This document shows positions 9,128 through 18,406 of a stretch of 64,000 bases of DNA, one piece after another; position 1 is the stretch's first letter, and each line of letters begins with the position of its first letter. Location: the NCBI RefSeq assembly GCF_000317435.1, contig NC_019751.1:5704001-5768000 (forward strand). The letters are read 5' to 3'. The stretch comes from Calothrix sp. PCC 6303 (GTDB lineage: Bacteria; Cyanobacteriota; Cyanobacteriia; Cyanobacteriales; Nostocaceae). Made by a program: the position numbers and the translations under genes. Below the pieces are notes generated by a model, which had not been told where the DNA came from, searched no databases, and saw only the letters and a list, made by a program, of their open reading frames with translations.

Positions 9128-9559
9128 CTATCCTGGTTCTTTTTCAGTTTCAGGAATTAACTCCGCTTCCATCACCTCTCCCATAGCTTCGGGAAGGGAT
9201 GAAGGTTGGGGAATATTTTGGTTAGAGGGAATATTACTGGAAATATCTGGAGTTTGGCTGGTTTGTGTGGGGAACTTCACAGAAATATCAGTTTTACCTT
9301 TGAAGTCATTATCTTTTAAACGAGTATTATCACGCTCCAAAAGCACCTTAGTTTCTCCCAAGGTTTTGTTGCCGCTAATATCTATAGTGTAAGGATTCTC
9401 TAGTTTTTGGGGAAGTTGTTTATCATTTGCAGTAACTTTGGTTTCCAACTTCCCCTCCGACGACAAACTGAGGAAAAATTCCTTCAGGCGATCGCGTAAC
9501 ATAAAAATAGTGGTTAAAATCGTGCCGCAGATAGCAAGTGTAATGTACAAACTGAGCAT
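9128..9559 (-). CDS. single-pass membrane protein, first gene of the ATPase operon
   Basis: A 143-residue protein with one N-terminal membrane helix (about residues 2-20, LSLYITLAICGTILTTIFM). It is followed by a polar tail rich in Ser, Pro, Thr and Asn that looks largely disordered. The centre (NPYTIDISGNKTLGE through NTRLKDNDFKGKTDISV) is the most structured-looking part. I do not recognise the family. It is the first gene of an apparent three-gene operon, with 22 bases to the ATPase gene, so it may be the membrane anchor or sensor of that system. The role is inferred from position only. Confidence 0.65.
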   Translation of the reverse strand: MLSLYITLAICGTILTTIFMLRDRLKEFFLSLSSEGKLETKVTANDKQLPQKLENPYTIDISGNKTLGETKVLLERDNTRLKDNDFKGKTDISVKFPTQTSQTPDISSNIPSNQNIPQPSSLPEAMGEVMEAELIPETEKEPG

Positions 9560-9689
9560 GATAGGTTTCCTGCGATTTTCGCTAATTTATATAGATATAC
9601 TTAAGTATCTTCTCTAAACTAGCAGTATTCTATTTTAATTTTCCAATAAATAATGCCCTAAAATCTGACTTCCATCTAAACTCCAAAAT

Positions 9690-10274
9690 CTACCAACTTT
9701 CAGCCCAATAGACAATTTCCGAAACCGAATCATCTACTGCCACACCATAACTACTACCATGATTCCATTTAAAGCCCTCACGACCTCTATCTTCCACACC
9801 CAAAACTAATATTTCCGACGTACTAGGAAAATCCTGGCTTGAATCTTCTCCACTAGTATAAAAAAATGTTGTTGGCACACCATTGGGTAAATTTACATGG
9901 TCATTTGTGCTACCTCCTCGGTATTTACGTTTAGCAGCAGCTTGATATTGAGATTGTAATTTTTTGATTTTTGCTAATGGCTGTTTGATTCTAAGTTGTA
10001 AGATATTGCCCCCATTTAGGTATCCTGGAGAATAAATAAATCGAGTATTAGTGGCATCTACAGGGATTTCTTGGGGAAAGTGTTTAATCTGAGTTTTATT
10101 TAACCAAGTTTGATTTAGTATTTTTTTATATTGAGCAGCATCTTTAACTATTAAATTGGATTCATTATTTTCACTGAAATGACGATTAATAAAAAAGCTA
10201 CCTCCGACTAAACCAACACCAGCAACTGACATCAAAATAACAGTTAAAAATTTAACAAAGTTCGGCTTTTTCAT
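9690..10274 (-). CDS. secreted or membrane-anchored protein of unknown function
   Basis: A 194-residue protein with a basic N-terminus and one hydrophobic segment (about residues 9-29, FLTVILMSVAGVGLVGGSFF), then a soluble domain. The domain has several aromatic, beta-rich stretches (TRFIYSPGYLNGG, PTTFFYTSGED, SEIVYWAESW). I do not recognise a family. It lies 130 bases upstream of the ATPase operon on the same strand. A 130-base AT-rich gap separates them, so it is probably transcribed separately. ATG at 10274 is the only good start. Confidence 0.6.
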   Translation of the reverse strand: MKKPNFVKFLTVILMSVAGVGLVGGSFFINRHFSENNESNLIVKDAAQYKKILNQTWLNKTQIKHFPQEIPVDATNTRFIYSPGYLNGGNILQLRIKQPLAKIKKLQSQYQAAAKRKYRGGSTNDHVNLPNGVPTTFFYTSGEDSSQDFPSTSEILVLGVEDRGREGFKWNHGSSYGVAVDDSVSEIVYWAESW

Positions 10275-10668
10275 TGATTTTGGGAATATTTAAATATTTT
10301 TCTCCCATAAATAATTACTAGCGGACTTCGTATTTCTCCGGATCGGCTTTAGGGTATCTTTACCAAAAATTCATCAATCATTCAGTAAAATTAACTAGAA
10401 CTTTAAAATTGCAATATATCTAAATAAATAGCCTGCTCGCGTTAACATGCGATCGCGTATCTTGAGGATCTAACGAGTTAATAGTTAATTTAGTCAAAAT
10501 ATTTACCTTAAAGTATTATTCTTGAATTCCGAGCAATTTCAAAAAGTGGGGGTTCTGAAACTCAACTTGTAAAATCTCAAATAATTCAATTGCGATTCTA
10601 TTGCACGCAGTCAGTACATGAATAATCCGGTAAACTGGTGAAATTGACTGCATGTAAATAGAATCCTT
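10275..10668. other. intergenic region upstream of glyS
   Basis: About 390 non-coding bases between two divergent genes. It contains a HIP1 palindrome near 10450 and AT-rich sequence suited to promoters on both sides. A large inverted repeat next to the glyS start is listed separately. I see no further gene. Confidence 0.5.
10594..10665 (+). promoter_or_regulatory. large inverted repeat in the glyS leader
   Basis: The arm GATTCTATT-GCAC-GCAGTCA at 10594-10613 is answered by TGACTGC-ATGTA-AATAGAATC at 10645-10665. The outer nine and inner seven base pairs are perfect, with an unmatched 4/5-base bulge between them and about 31 bases of loop. The second arm ends three bases before the glyS ATG and covers the place where a ribosome site should be. 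In RNA this could hide the start; as DNA it could be an operator. No Shine-Dalgarno sequence is visible outside it. Confidence 0.55.
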
Positions 10669-12819
10669 ATGGCAAATTTTTTATTGGAAGTTGGTACAGA
10701 AGAACTACCTGCAAGTTTTGTTGCTGGGGCAATTTCTCAGTGGAGAGAGCGGATTCCTGCAAGTTTGGCAGAAAATAGTTTAGAAGCTGCATCTATTCAA
10801 GTTTATGGAACTCCAAGACGATTAGCGGTGTTGATTACTGGTTTACCGATGCAACAACCAGATAAGGAGGAGGAAATCAAAGGACCTCCTGCACAAGCTG
10901 CTTTTAAAGATGGTCAACCGACACCTGCTGCTTTGGGATTTGCGAAGAAGCAAGGGGTTGATGTGGCTAGCTTTGAGGTGAGGCCTACTGAAAAAGGTGA
11001 CTTTATTTTTGTTAAAAAGTTAACTTCTGGTCGTCCAATAAGTGAGATATTTACGGAGTTGGTTCCCCAGTGGATATTTAACCTGGAAGGAAAGCGGTTG
11101 ATGCGCTGGGGTAATGGAGATATGCGGTTTTCCCGTCCGATACGTTGGTTGGTGACACTGTTAGATGATGTGGTGTTACCGATTGTGTTGGAAAATGGGG
11201 CAGATGTGGTGAAGAGCGATCGCATATCGCGGGGACACCGGGTTTTACATCCAGCAAATTTGACGATTCCCACGGCAACTAGTTATGTGGATGTTCTCAG
11301 GGACGGTTATGTGGTTGTGGATGCGGAAGAACGCACAGATACCATCACCCAACAGGTGCAAGCAGCAGTGCAAAGTTTGGGGGGAACTACGGAAATATAT
11401 CCTGATTTGTTGGCAGAGGTGATTCATTTGGTGGAATACCCTTCGGCTGTTGTTGGAAAGTTTGAACCGAAGTTTTTGGAGTTGCCCACGGAAGTAATTA
11501 CTACGGTGATGGTGACACATCAGCGTTATTTTCCGGTATTTAAAGGCGATAATTCTCAGGAATTACTGCCTAATTTTATTACTGTTTCTAATGGGAATCC
11601 TGCGAAAGCAAGCATTATTGCGGATGGAAATGCCAGGGTAATCAGAGCAAGATTAGCAGATGGAGAATATTTCTACCAAAAGGATTTAGAAAAACCGCTA
11701 GAAAGTCTTTTATCAAAGTTGGAAAAGGTGACTTTCCAAGAAGATTTGGGTTCAGTCAGACTCAAAGTTGATCGGATTGGGGAAAATGCCGGATTGATTT
11801 GTAGTCAATTGAATTTAGGGGAAGTGGAAACTCAGCAAAGCTTACGTGCAGCTTTACTTTGCAAAGCTGATTTAGTGAGTCAGATGGTGTATGAATTCCC
11901 CGAACTTCAAGGGGTAATGGGGGAAAAATATGCAGCCAAAAGTGGTGAAGATACAGCAGTTGCTAAAGCAATTTTTGAGCATTATCTTCCCAGAAATGCT
12001 GATGATGATTTACCTGCAACATTAACGGGTCAAATTATCGCTTTAGCTGATAAGCTGGACACTTTAACTAGTATTTTTGGTTTGGGATTAATTCCTAAAG
12101 GTTCTTCAGATCCCTTTGCTTTAAGACGTGCTGCCAATGCCATCGTTAATATTACTTGGTCAGGTAATTTAGCGATTAACTTACTTCAGCTATTATCCCA
12201 AATTTCTCAAAACTTTGCCCAAGCATATAGTAAAGATGCAGCAACTTTAACTAATCATCTCAAAGACTTCTTTCTTCAACGTGTTCGCACATTACTCCAA
12301 GATGAAAGAAAAATCGATTATGACCTAGTAAACGCCGTTTTAGGCGAAAATGACCGAGAATACGCCGAACGCGCCTTAGAAGATCTCTTAGATGTTCGCA
12401 ACCGTGCAGTATACTTGCAGCAAATCCGTAACGATGGCACCCTGGAAAAAATCTACGAAACCGTCAACCGTTCCACCAGATTAGCAGCCCAAGGCAACCT
12501 AGACACCCAACAACTACAACCAACCGATGTTGTGAAAACTGTACTATTCCAAAAAACATCCGAACAAACATTTTACGATGCCCTAATTAACCTATTACCA
12601 CAGACCGAAGCCGCCAAGCGATCGCGTGATTACCAACAACTAGTCACAGCATTGGAAAATGCAGCACCAACAGTTAGTAGCTTTTTTGATGGTGCTGATA
12701 GTGTCTTGGTAATGGATGCAAATCCTGACATCAAAGCCAACAGACTAAATTTACTCGGTTTACTGCGAAATCATGCCCGTGTTCTCGCTGATTTTGGCTG
12801 TATCGTCAAAAATTTGTAG
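10669..12819 (+). CDS. glyS: glycyl-tRNA synthetase, beta subunit
   Basis: Beta chain of the bacterial alpha2beta2 glycyl-tRNA synthetase, needed to charge tRNA-Gly; the alpha chain (glyQ) is not in the window. The 716 residues match the family. The N-terminus [14 protein letters not shown] is diagnostic. Other conserved blocks are [19 protein letters not shown] (about residues 143-161), [11 protein letters not shown] near residue 281 and the HD-like region near ALADKLDTL. The C-terminal anticodon-binding part includes NRLNLL. Unlinked glyS and glyQ are common in cyanobacteria. The start codon directly follows a large inverted repeat. murD is the next gene, 68 bases downstream on the same strand. 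Confidence 0.96.
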   Translation: MANFLLEVGTEELPASFVAGAISQWRERIPASLAENSLEAASIQVYGTPRRLAVLITGLPMQQPDKEEEIKGPPAQAAFKDGQPTPAALGFAKKQGVDVASFEVRPTEKGDFIFVKKLTSGRPISEIFTELVPQWIFNLEGKRLMRWGNGDMRFSRPIRWLVTLLDDVVLPIVLENGADVVKSDRISRGHRVLHPANLTIPTATSYVDVLRDGYVVVDAEERTDTITQQVQAAVQSLGGTTEIYPDLLAEVIHLVEYPSAVVGKFEPKFLELPTEVITTVMVTHQRYFPVFKGDNSQELLPNFITVSNGNPAKASIIADGNARVIRARLADGEYFYQKDLEKPLESLLSKLEKVTFQEDLGSVRLKVDRIGENAGLICSQLNLGEVETQQSLRAALLCKADLVSQMVYEFPELQGVMGEKYAAKSGEDTAVAKAIFEHYLPRNADDDLPATLTGQIIALADKLDTLTSIFGLGLIPKGSSDPFALRRAANAIVNITWSGNLAINLLQLLSQISQNFAQAYSKDAATLTNHLKDFFLQRVRTLLQDERKIDYDLVNAVLGENDREYAERALEDLLDVRNRAVYLQQIRNDGTLEKIYETVNRSTRLAAQGNLDTQQLQPTDVVKTVLFQKTSEQTFYDALINLLPQTEAAKRSRDYQQLVTALENAAPTVSSFFDGADSVLVMDANPDIKANRLNLLGLLRNHARVLADFGCIVKNL

Positions 12820-12887
12820 TAAATATGAAAAAAATGTGCGGATGTAGCAAATAAACGCTAATATATGAAGGCTTAACCAGGGTTCTA

Positions 12888-14330
12888 GTGCTACAGTCTA
12901 TGTCCAAAGCTCATGTAATTGGATTCGGAAAGTCCGGTGTTGCTGCGGCAAGATTGTTGAAGCGGGAAGGTTGGGAGGTGACTTTGAGCGATCTTAATAC
13001 CTCCCCTGTCCTCTCCGCACAACAAGAAAAACTTGCTGCTGAAGGAATTACCGTAAAACTCGGTTATTCCTTAGATTTTGGCGAATCCCAATTACCCCAG
13101 TTGATTGTAGTTAGTCCTGGTGTACCTTGGGACATCCCCACATTACTGAAAGCGCGAGAATTAAATATCGAAACCATCGGTGAAATGGAATTAGCATGGA
13201 AATACTTAAACCATGTTCCCTGGGTAGGAATCACAGGTACCAATGGTAAAACTACCACCACATCCCTGATTGCTGCTATCTTTGCCAAAGCAGGTTTAAA
13301 CGCTCCCGCCTGCGGTAACATCGGCTATGCTGCCTGCGAGGTGGCTTTGGAATATGCAGGAAATAAGCAAAAGTCAGAACAAGAGAATGAAAAAGTAGGG
13401 GAGTTAGTTCCCCCTGCCTCTGATGAAAAGTCTTTAGATTGGGTAATTGGTGAAATTAGCAGTTATCAAATTGAATCTTCCTCCACCCTTGCACCCCGTA
13501 TCGGCATCTTCACAACATTTACACCAGATCATTTAGCTCGTCACAAAACAATAGAGAATTATTACAATATCAAAGCCAAGCTATTACAACATTCCCAACT
13601 CCAAATCATTAACGGGGATGATGTAAACTTGAAAAAAATCGGTTTAAAAGATTGGTCAGATGCTTACTGGACAAGCATCCAAGGGGAAGAATCCCTAATT
13701 GGCGAAAAAGGTTTCTACATTGAAGATGGTTGGATTATCGAGAAACTCACATCCATACCCAAAAAAGTTATCAAAACATCTACACTGCGAATGCTTGGTT
13801 CCCACAACCTGCAAAACCTCCTCATGTCAGTGGCAGCAGCAAGACTCGCAGGAATTGAACCCGAAATTATCTCCCAAGCAATCACGGAGTTTCCCGGTGT
13901 TCCCCACCGCATCGAACATATCTGCACTTGGGAAGGAATTGACTTCATCAACGATAGCAAAGCAACCAACTACGAAGCAGCAGAAGTTGGTTTAGGATCC
14001 ATGACAAGTCCCACAATTCTCATCGCTGGTGGTGAGGCAAAAGAAGGCGATGATTCCGCCTGGATTGCTAAGATTAAAGAGAACGCGATCGCTGTTTTGC
14101 TCATCGGTAATGCTGCATCCCAATTTGCTCACAGACTTGAGGTGTCAAATTACACAAGCTATGAGATAGTTGAAACAATGGCGAATGCAGTCAAACGCTC
14201 TTCAGAGATAGCAAAAGAAAAACAAGCTTCAGTAGTATTACTATCACCAGCTTGTGCTAGTTTTGACCAATATCCCAACTTTGAAATCCGTGGTGATGAC
14301 TTTCGGAAACTCTGTTTAGAATTACATTAA
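12888..14330 (+). CDS. murD: UDP-N-acetylmuramoylalanine--D-glutamate ligase
   Basis: Cytosolic Mur ligase that adds D-glutamate to UDP-MurNAc-L-Ala during peptidoglycan synthesis. The N-terminal UMP-binding fold shows [16 protein letters not shown]. The ATP loop [15 protein letters not shown] is near residue 114, and the central block shows ISSYQIESS and FTPDHLARH. The C-terminal domain begins after NDSKATN (near residue 356). The 480 residues are slightly long, because a charged low-complexity stretch of about 25 residues (around [15 protein letters not shown]) is inserted before the SSYQ motif. The start is GTG at 12888; ATG at 12900 ([10 protein letters not shown]) is an equally reasonable choice. 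Confidence 0.95.
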   Translation: MLQSMSKAHVIGFGKSGVAAARLLKREGWEVTLSDLNTSPVLSAQQEKLAAEGITVKLGYSLDFGESQLPQLIVVSPGVPWDIPTLLKARELNIETIGEMELAWKYLNHVPWVGITGTNGKTTTTSLIAAIFAKAGLNAPACGNIGYAACEVALEYAGNKQKSEQENEKVGELVPPASDEKSLDWVIGEISSYQIESSSTLAPRIGIFTTFTPDHLARHKTIENYYNIKAKLLQHSQLQIINGDDVNLKKIGLKDWSDAYWTSIQGEESLIGEKGFYIEDGWIIEKLTSIPKKVIKTSTLRMLGSHNLQNLLMSVAAARLAGIEPEIISQAITEFPGVPHRIEHICTWEGIDFINDSKATNYEAAEVGLGSMTSPTILIAGGEAKEGDDSAWIAKIKENAIAVLLIGNAASQFAHRLEVSNYTSYEIVETMANAVKRSSEIAKEKQASVVLLSPACASFDQYPNFEIRGDDFRKLCLELH

Positions 14331-14334
14331 TGTC

Positions 14335-14572
14335 CCAGAAACCTTGTTTTTCGACAACTCAGCATGATGATTTTTGATTTGACAACTAAAACCGGGTTTC
14401 ACTCGAAGATGCGAAGTCGTGAAAAACCGAATTTATTTTGTGAGAGGATAAGGTTACGGCGGGTTGATTTGTCTGCGTAGAAAACCCGGTTTTTGGAATT
14501 ATGCGATCGCTTACCCCCTACATCAAGCCTAAAGCCTTAAATTTGAACCTGGAAACAGAGAATCAGAGTTCC
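14335..14572. repeat. repeat-rich intergenic segment after murD
   Basis: No coding potential. It includes a second copy of the ACTCAGCATGA repeat seen at about 6590-6660, plus repeated AAACCCGG/AACCGGGTTT blocks (14386-14400 and near 14480-14495) that can pair with each other. One HIP1 site lies near 14500. Confidence 0.45.
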
Positions 14573-14818
14573 TTATACAGATTCCTCATCCTCTTCATCT
14601 TCCCCATCATCCAATAATTCTGTCGCTTTGCCACCCAATAAACCAAAAATAGCCCCGACTCCTGTTTGCCATGTTGCAGTAAAATTTTCTAGCGATCGCA
14701 CCTGATATTCTGATAATTTAGGTTGAGACGACAACCACAAAGATGTGCTGCCAGAACCCAGAGTTAGAAATATAACAGTCGAGAAAACTAACAGGAAAGC
14801 AGCAATACCTCTGCCAAA

Positions 14819-16201
14819 TTAAGAGGATTCAACACCCGTAGAAACGTGATGAATACGCCCTAAAGAAGTAAGCTTGGCAAAAATCTGGGTTAATAAAATA
14901 GGCTCAGGAATTTCTGGAAGCATTTTTAAGATTTCATGAACATATCGAAAACCACGGTAATGAGCCTTAAGGTCAATAATGCCGGAGTCGGGATTCAGGA
15001 TGCGGAAATCAGCGAGAAGATGATGAGATAAATTAACCATAAAGAATGCTAGATTAGCAGCATTAGTCACCGCAGTTTGACCGATGTTCATAAAGTCTTC
15101 CAATCCCCAAAATTGCTTGGCATCACGGAAGTTAAACTCGATCTGAAAGCGTAGTTTGTAGTAGTCAATTATTTTCTCAGATGACAACTTTAGGTCACTA
15201 GAAAACAGAATTACGTGACTGCGAGCATTAGTTTTCAGATTTGTTTTCACCAAAATAACTACATTCAGGGACTGGGCAAATTCTTTGTGCAGTAAAGTAG
15301 CTTGGTAACTATCGGTTTGGATATCCTCTTCGATACTACTTTGACGCAAATATTCATCAGAAATATTACGCCAGTCTAGTTTATCTCCGTATTTACGGCG
15401 TGAACGATGATTAGGGTCAGGATTTTGGTAAGGTATGTATAATGCTGAATCGTGGCGTAACTTGGAAATTATATGTAAGTTGACCTGTCGAGCCATCTGC
15501 AAAGCATTATTGTTTCCAAAATGACCATCTAAGACTAAGTAAGTCAGTGGGATAAAGTTAGCTACCAGCTTGACTAGCTCATTAATCATCTTCTTAATTC
15601 TGAGTAATTCAGACGTAAGAATTACTTCGGTCTTGTTTTTATTTTTACTCCCTTTTGGTCGTCCACGTCCACGTTTTTCTTTGGCTTTTATTTCTGGTCT
15701 TAACGATACGCTACTTTTTTCTATATCGTTCTTTATTACCTGTTCTATCTGAATTGGAAATGAGTGCCTTTGTTCAACACTTACTAATGATAATGTAAAG
15801 AAAGATAACCCTGATATTGGCTTACTTACTAGGCTGGAAAAGAATCTATCCAACCCATAAGTTTTTTTCCCGGATTTACTTACTACAACTTCATCTCCTG
15901 CAAGTAAATACACCTCATTCGCACGGAACAAATGCTTGCGGAAAAATAGCCAAAACAATGTCGCCCAAGGGATTACCGTATGAAAAAATCTCAACATCGT
16001 CCGATAACTACCACCACTACCTGTCCAACGAGAAATTCCCAACATAGTGACTCGCCCGCTCATCGCTAACATTGCCAAGATTATTTGGTTCAATTGCTTC
16101 ATCGTTGTAGCGTTTATCTGCGGCAGGAAGCATTGTAACAATGATAAAATGTCAAGCATGGGCGCACATAGTGGTTTTTGAGTTGTCGTTGTGAGAGACA
16201 A
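14819..16201 (-). CDS. IS4-family DDE transposase
   Basis: A 460-residue transposase with an RNase H-like catalytic core. The first Asp is in LLAGDEVVVSKSGKK and the second in YLVLDGHFGNN. The third acidic residue lies in YKLRFQIEFNFRDAK, which matches the IS4 signature Y-(2)-R-(3)-E-(6)-K exactly. A basic low-complexity insertion (KEKRGRGRPKGSKNKNK, about residues 172-188) carries an AT-hook-like GRPKGSK. The frame is intact and full-length, so the element may still be active. The start is ATG at 16201. Confidence 0.92.
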   Translation of the reverse strand: MSLTTTTQKPLCAPMLDILSLLQCFLPQINATTMKQLNQIILAMLAMSGRVTMLGISRWTGSGGSYRTMLRFFHTVIPWATLFWLFFRKHLFRANEVYLLAGDEVVVSKSGKKTYGLDRFFSSLVSKPISGLSFFTLSLVSVEQRHSFPIQIEQVIKNDIEKSSVSLRPEIKAKEKRGRGRPKGSKNKNKTEVILTSELLRIKKMINELVKLVANFIPLTYLVLDGHFGNNNALQMARQVNLHIISKLRHDSALYIPYQNPDPNHRSRRKYGDKLDWRNISDEYLRQSSIEEDIQTDSYQATLLHKEFAQSLNVVILVKTNLKTNARSHVILFSSDLKLSSEKIIDYYKLRFQIEFNFRDAKQFWGLEDFMNIGQTAVTNAANLAFFMVNLSHHLLADFRILNPDSGIIDLKAHYRGFRYVHEILKMLPEIPEPILLTQIFAKLTSLGRIHHVSTGVESS

Positions 16202-16246
16202 TAACTCTACTACGAAACGCCCTACCTCTTCCTCTTCATCCTCTTA
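14820..16246 (-). mobile_element. IS4-family insertion sequence (about 1.4 kb)
   Basis: The element is bounded by an inverted repeat: TAAGAGGAT at 14820-14828 and ATCCTCTTA at 16238-16246, with looser matching a few bases further in. It holds one transposase gene, whose stop codon overlaps the left end. It sits inside a small membrane-protein gene. I could not identify a clear target-site duplication at this boundary, so the true ends may be off by a few bases. Confidence 0.75.
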
Positions 16247-16527
16247 CTTTGGCGAAGGTATTGAAGCAGGAGAAATATTTTGTTTACGCATGATTTTATT
16301 TTTGCCATCAACTCTATAACCTCAATTAGAAGCGAAAGATAGCTGACTTCTTGGTTGGGGAAACAGCCGATATAATTTCTCTGTAACTCAACTTTTATCG
16401 ACGGAAAATCAATATCTAGCGTATGTGGTTAAGTATTGGTTGAACAAGAATCATGGGGAACTCGCCCATAACTCAGCCATTCACTGATATAAAACATATA
16501 TGTTCCTTAATTGCCTGATGCAAATGA

Positions 16528-17607
16528 ATGACGCGATCGCTTAAAGTATCCCCTGAGTATATACAAAAAGTAAAGTCAGCCTTACAAGCCAATGGCTACC
16601 CTAGTCAGCAGTCTTTAGCTAGCGGTGTTGGTTTAGCGCTTTCCACAGTCAAAAACTTCCTTGCCGGGAAACCTGTGGAATATCTTAATTTCATTGAAAT
16701 CAGCGAAAAACTGGGTTGTGATTGGCAAAAAATAGCTGACAAGCAACCAGGAAACGGAACATCTTCAACAAAAAACGAAACCTCACCCTTTATTACAGGT
16801 TTACCGATTATTCAACCTCACCAATTTTTTGGACGTGAGAAGGAATTAAAACGGTTATTTAACCTCCTCAAACGTCATCCCCTGCAAAATGCCGCAATTA
16901 TCGGTAAAAGAAGAATTGGTAAAACCTCGCTGCTGCATTACCTAAAAAGTATTACCACTGCCCCAATAGAACAATTACGTCCAAATCAAAAGTCTGATTG
17001 GCTACAAAACCCCGAAATCTATAAGTGGATTTTCGTAGACTTTCAAGACTCGCGTATGGCAAGCAGAGAGAACTTTTTGGGTTATATTCTCGAATCTTTA
17101 GGAATGCAACTACCAAATCCTTGTAATTTAGATAACTTCATGGATTTACTTAGCGGTAATTTGCGAAACCCCACAGTTATTCTACTTGACGAAATCGGCG
17201 TAGGTTTACAACGTTGTCCTCAATTAGACGATGAATTTTGGGAAACTTTGCGTTCTTTAGCAACTAACCAGACAGATGGTAATCTCGCGTTTATTTTAGC
17301 AACCCACGAATCACCAATTGATTTAGCCCGCAGTAACGGACATAGTTCACCATTCTTCAATATTTTTGGCTACACGGCAACCTTGGGAAGCTTCAAAGAA
17401 CAAGAAGCACAAGAATTAATTGCTAGTTCTCCAATTCCTTTTCCTGAAGATGATGTGGAGTGGATAATTCAACAAAGTCAACATATACCTTTGTTACTAC
17501 AAATTCTCTGTCGGGAAAAATTATTTACTCTAGAAGATCGAGATGATAATAATTGGCGTGAGGAAGCAATGGAACAAATACAACCATTTATGCATTTGTT
17601 AGATTGA
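16528..17607 (+). CDS. HTH-ATPase (AAA-like), first gene of a four-gene operon
   Basis: A 359-residue protein. The N-terminal 70 residues look like a helix-turn-helix (QQSLASGVGLALSTVKNFLA). After a Ser/Thr/Asn linker the ATPase begins at HQFFGREKELKRLF, with Walker A IIGKRRIGKTSLLHYL near residue 128 and Walker B VILLDEIGVG near residue 218. This is the AAA-like group common in cyanobacteria and related to STAND ATPases; the 784-residue protein three genes downstream has the same type of P-loop (GQRRMGKTSLLNNL). It may be a DNA-binding regulator or sensor. The gap to the next gene is 43 bases. Confidence 0.75.
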   Translation: MTRSLKVSPEYIQKVKSALQANGYPSQQSLASGVGLALSTVKNFLAGKPVEYLNFIEISEKLGCDWQKIADKQPGNGTSSTKNETSPFITGLPIIQPHQFFGREKELKRLFNLLKRHPLQNAAIIGKRRIGKTSLLHYLKSITTAPIEQLRPNQKSDWLQNPEIYKWIFVDFQDSRMASRENFLGYILESLGMQLPNPCNLDNFMDLLSGNLRNPTVILLDEIGVGLQRCPQLDDEFWETLRSLATNQTDGNLAFILATHESPIDLARSNGHSSPFFNIFGYTATLGSFKEQEAQELIASSPIPFPEDDVEWIIQQSQHIPLLLQILCREKLFTLEDRDDNNWREEAMEQIQPFMHLLD

Positions 17608-17650
17608 TTCATCATCAAACTAGAACCACTTTGCAGGAGAAACATAACCT

Positions 17651-17914
17651 ATGACTACAAATTTACCTATTAAACTGGAACATTTACCCGGTAGTTTACC
17701 CCTAGATAATGCAATTCGGATTGAGTTAGTCGAAGGAATACCAATATTTCGCGCTTCCAGCTTTGTGCAACAACGAATCGAAACATTGCTAAATAGACAA
17801 AAAGATACGTCTCTGACAAACGAGGAAGAAAAAGAATTTGATCGATATGAAGAATTAGATGATTATCTCAGCTTAGTTAATCGGCTGATTAGAAATGCTT
17901 CGATTGGGGAATAA
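17651..17914 (+). CDS. small acidic protein encoded before an HNH nuclease
   Basis: An 87-residue protein with a beta-like N-terminus (IKLEHLPGSLPLDNAIRIELVEGIPIF) and a charged helical second half (NEEEKEFDRYEELDDYLS). A clear ribosome site (CAGGAGAAA near 17635) precedes the ATG. The stop lies 14 bases before the HNH gene start. Its small size, acidity and place directly ahead of a nuclease suggest an inhibitor or antitoxin-like partner. That is inference; I do not recognise the family. Confidence 0.65.
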   Translation: MTTNLPIKLEHLPGSLPLDNAIRIELVEGIPIFRASSFVQQRIETLLNRQKDTSLTNEEEKEFDRYEELDDYLSLVNRLIRNASIGE

Positions 17915-17928
17915 GGAGAATTCTGAAT

Positions 17929-18375
17929 TTGTCTGTTAATCGTTATATTAGCGAAGCAACTCAAAATAAAGTTCGTCAACGTGCCAAATATCTGTGTGAA
18001 TATTGCCATGCATCGGAAAAATGGCAGTACGTACCCTTTACTGTTGACCATGTGATTCCTTTAAATAAAGGAGGTGTAAACTCAATTGAAAATTTTGCTT
18101 TAGCCTGTTTTCACTGCAACCGTCAAAAATCAGATAAAGTCATTGTTATTGAAGAGGCAACAGGTGCAGAAGTTGTTTTATTTAACCCTCGAATTGATTA
18201 CTGGGAAGAACACTTTATTTGGTCGGCAGATGCATTAAGGATCATTGCTTTAACAGCAACTGGACGAGTAACAGTTGCAACATTAGCATTTAATCGAGAA
18301 CGAATCATTAATATTCGTGCTGCTGATAAAGAAATTGGACGACATCCACCAAGTGATGACCCAATTCAAGTTTAA
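17929..18375 (+). CDS. HNH endonuclease
   Basis: A 148-residue protein made of a classic HNH zinc-finger nuclease domain. The pairs Cys23/Cys26 (LCEYCH) and Cys60/Cys63 (CFHCNRQKSD) hold the structural zinc. Asp40-His41 (VDHVIPLNKGG) supplies the general base, and Asn55 lies in IENFALAC. The C-terminal 65 residues form an extra, unassigned region. The start is TTG at 17929, with AAGGAG 11 bases upstream; no closer ATG retains the domain. This stand-alone form is frequent in cyanobacteria. Here it is embedded between two ATPase genes in one operon. The DNA target is unknown. Confidence 0.88.
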   Translation: MSVNRYISEATQNKVRQRAKYLCEYCHASEKWQYVPFTVDHVIPLNKGGVNSIENFALACFHCNRQKSDKVIVIEEATGAEVVLFNPRIDYWEEHFIWSADALRIIALTATGRVTVATLAFNRERIINIRAADKEIGRHPPSDDPIQV

Positions 18376-18406
18376 CAAACGAGCATCGCTAATAATCTAA
18401 AATTGC

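Larger units (their letters stand above)
14573..16291 (-). pseudogene. small membrane protein gene split by an insertion sequence
   Basis: On the minus strand an ATG at 16289-16291 opens MRKQNISPASIPSPK and reaches the insertion-element end at 16246. Beyond the element, from 14819 down to a TAA at 14573-14575, the sequence continues as KFGRGIAAFLLVFSTVIFLT and ends in a very acidic tail (DDGEDEEDEESV). Joined, the product is a protein of roughly 95 residues with one membrane helix. The two pieces join naturally at SPK/FGRG, although the exact target duplication is unclear and the base-level junction does not give a clean frame. The gene was probably intact before insertion. Family not recognised. 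Confidence 0.7.
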
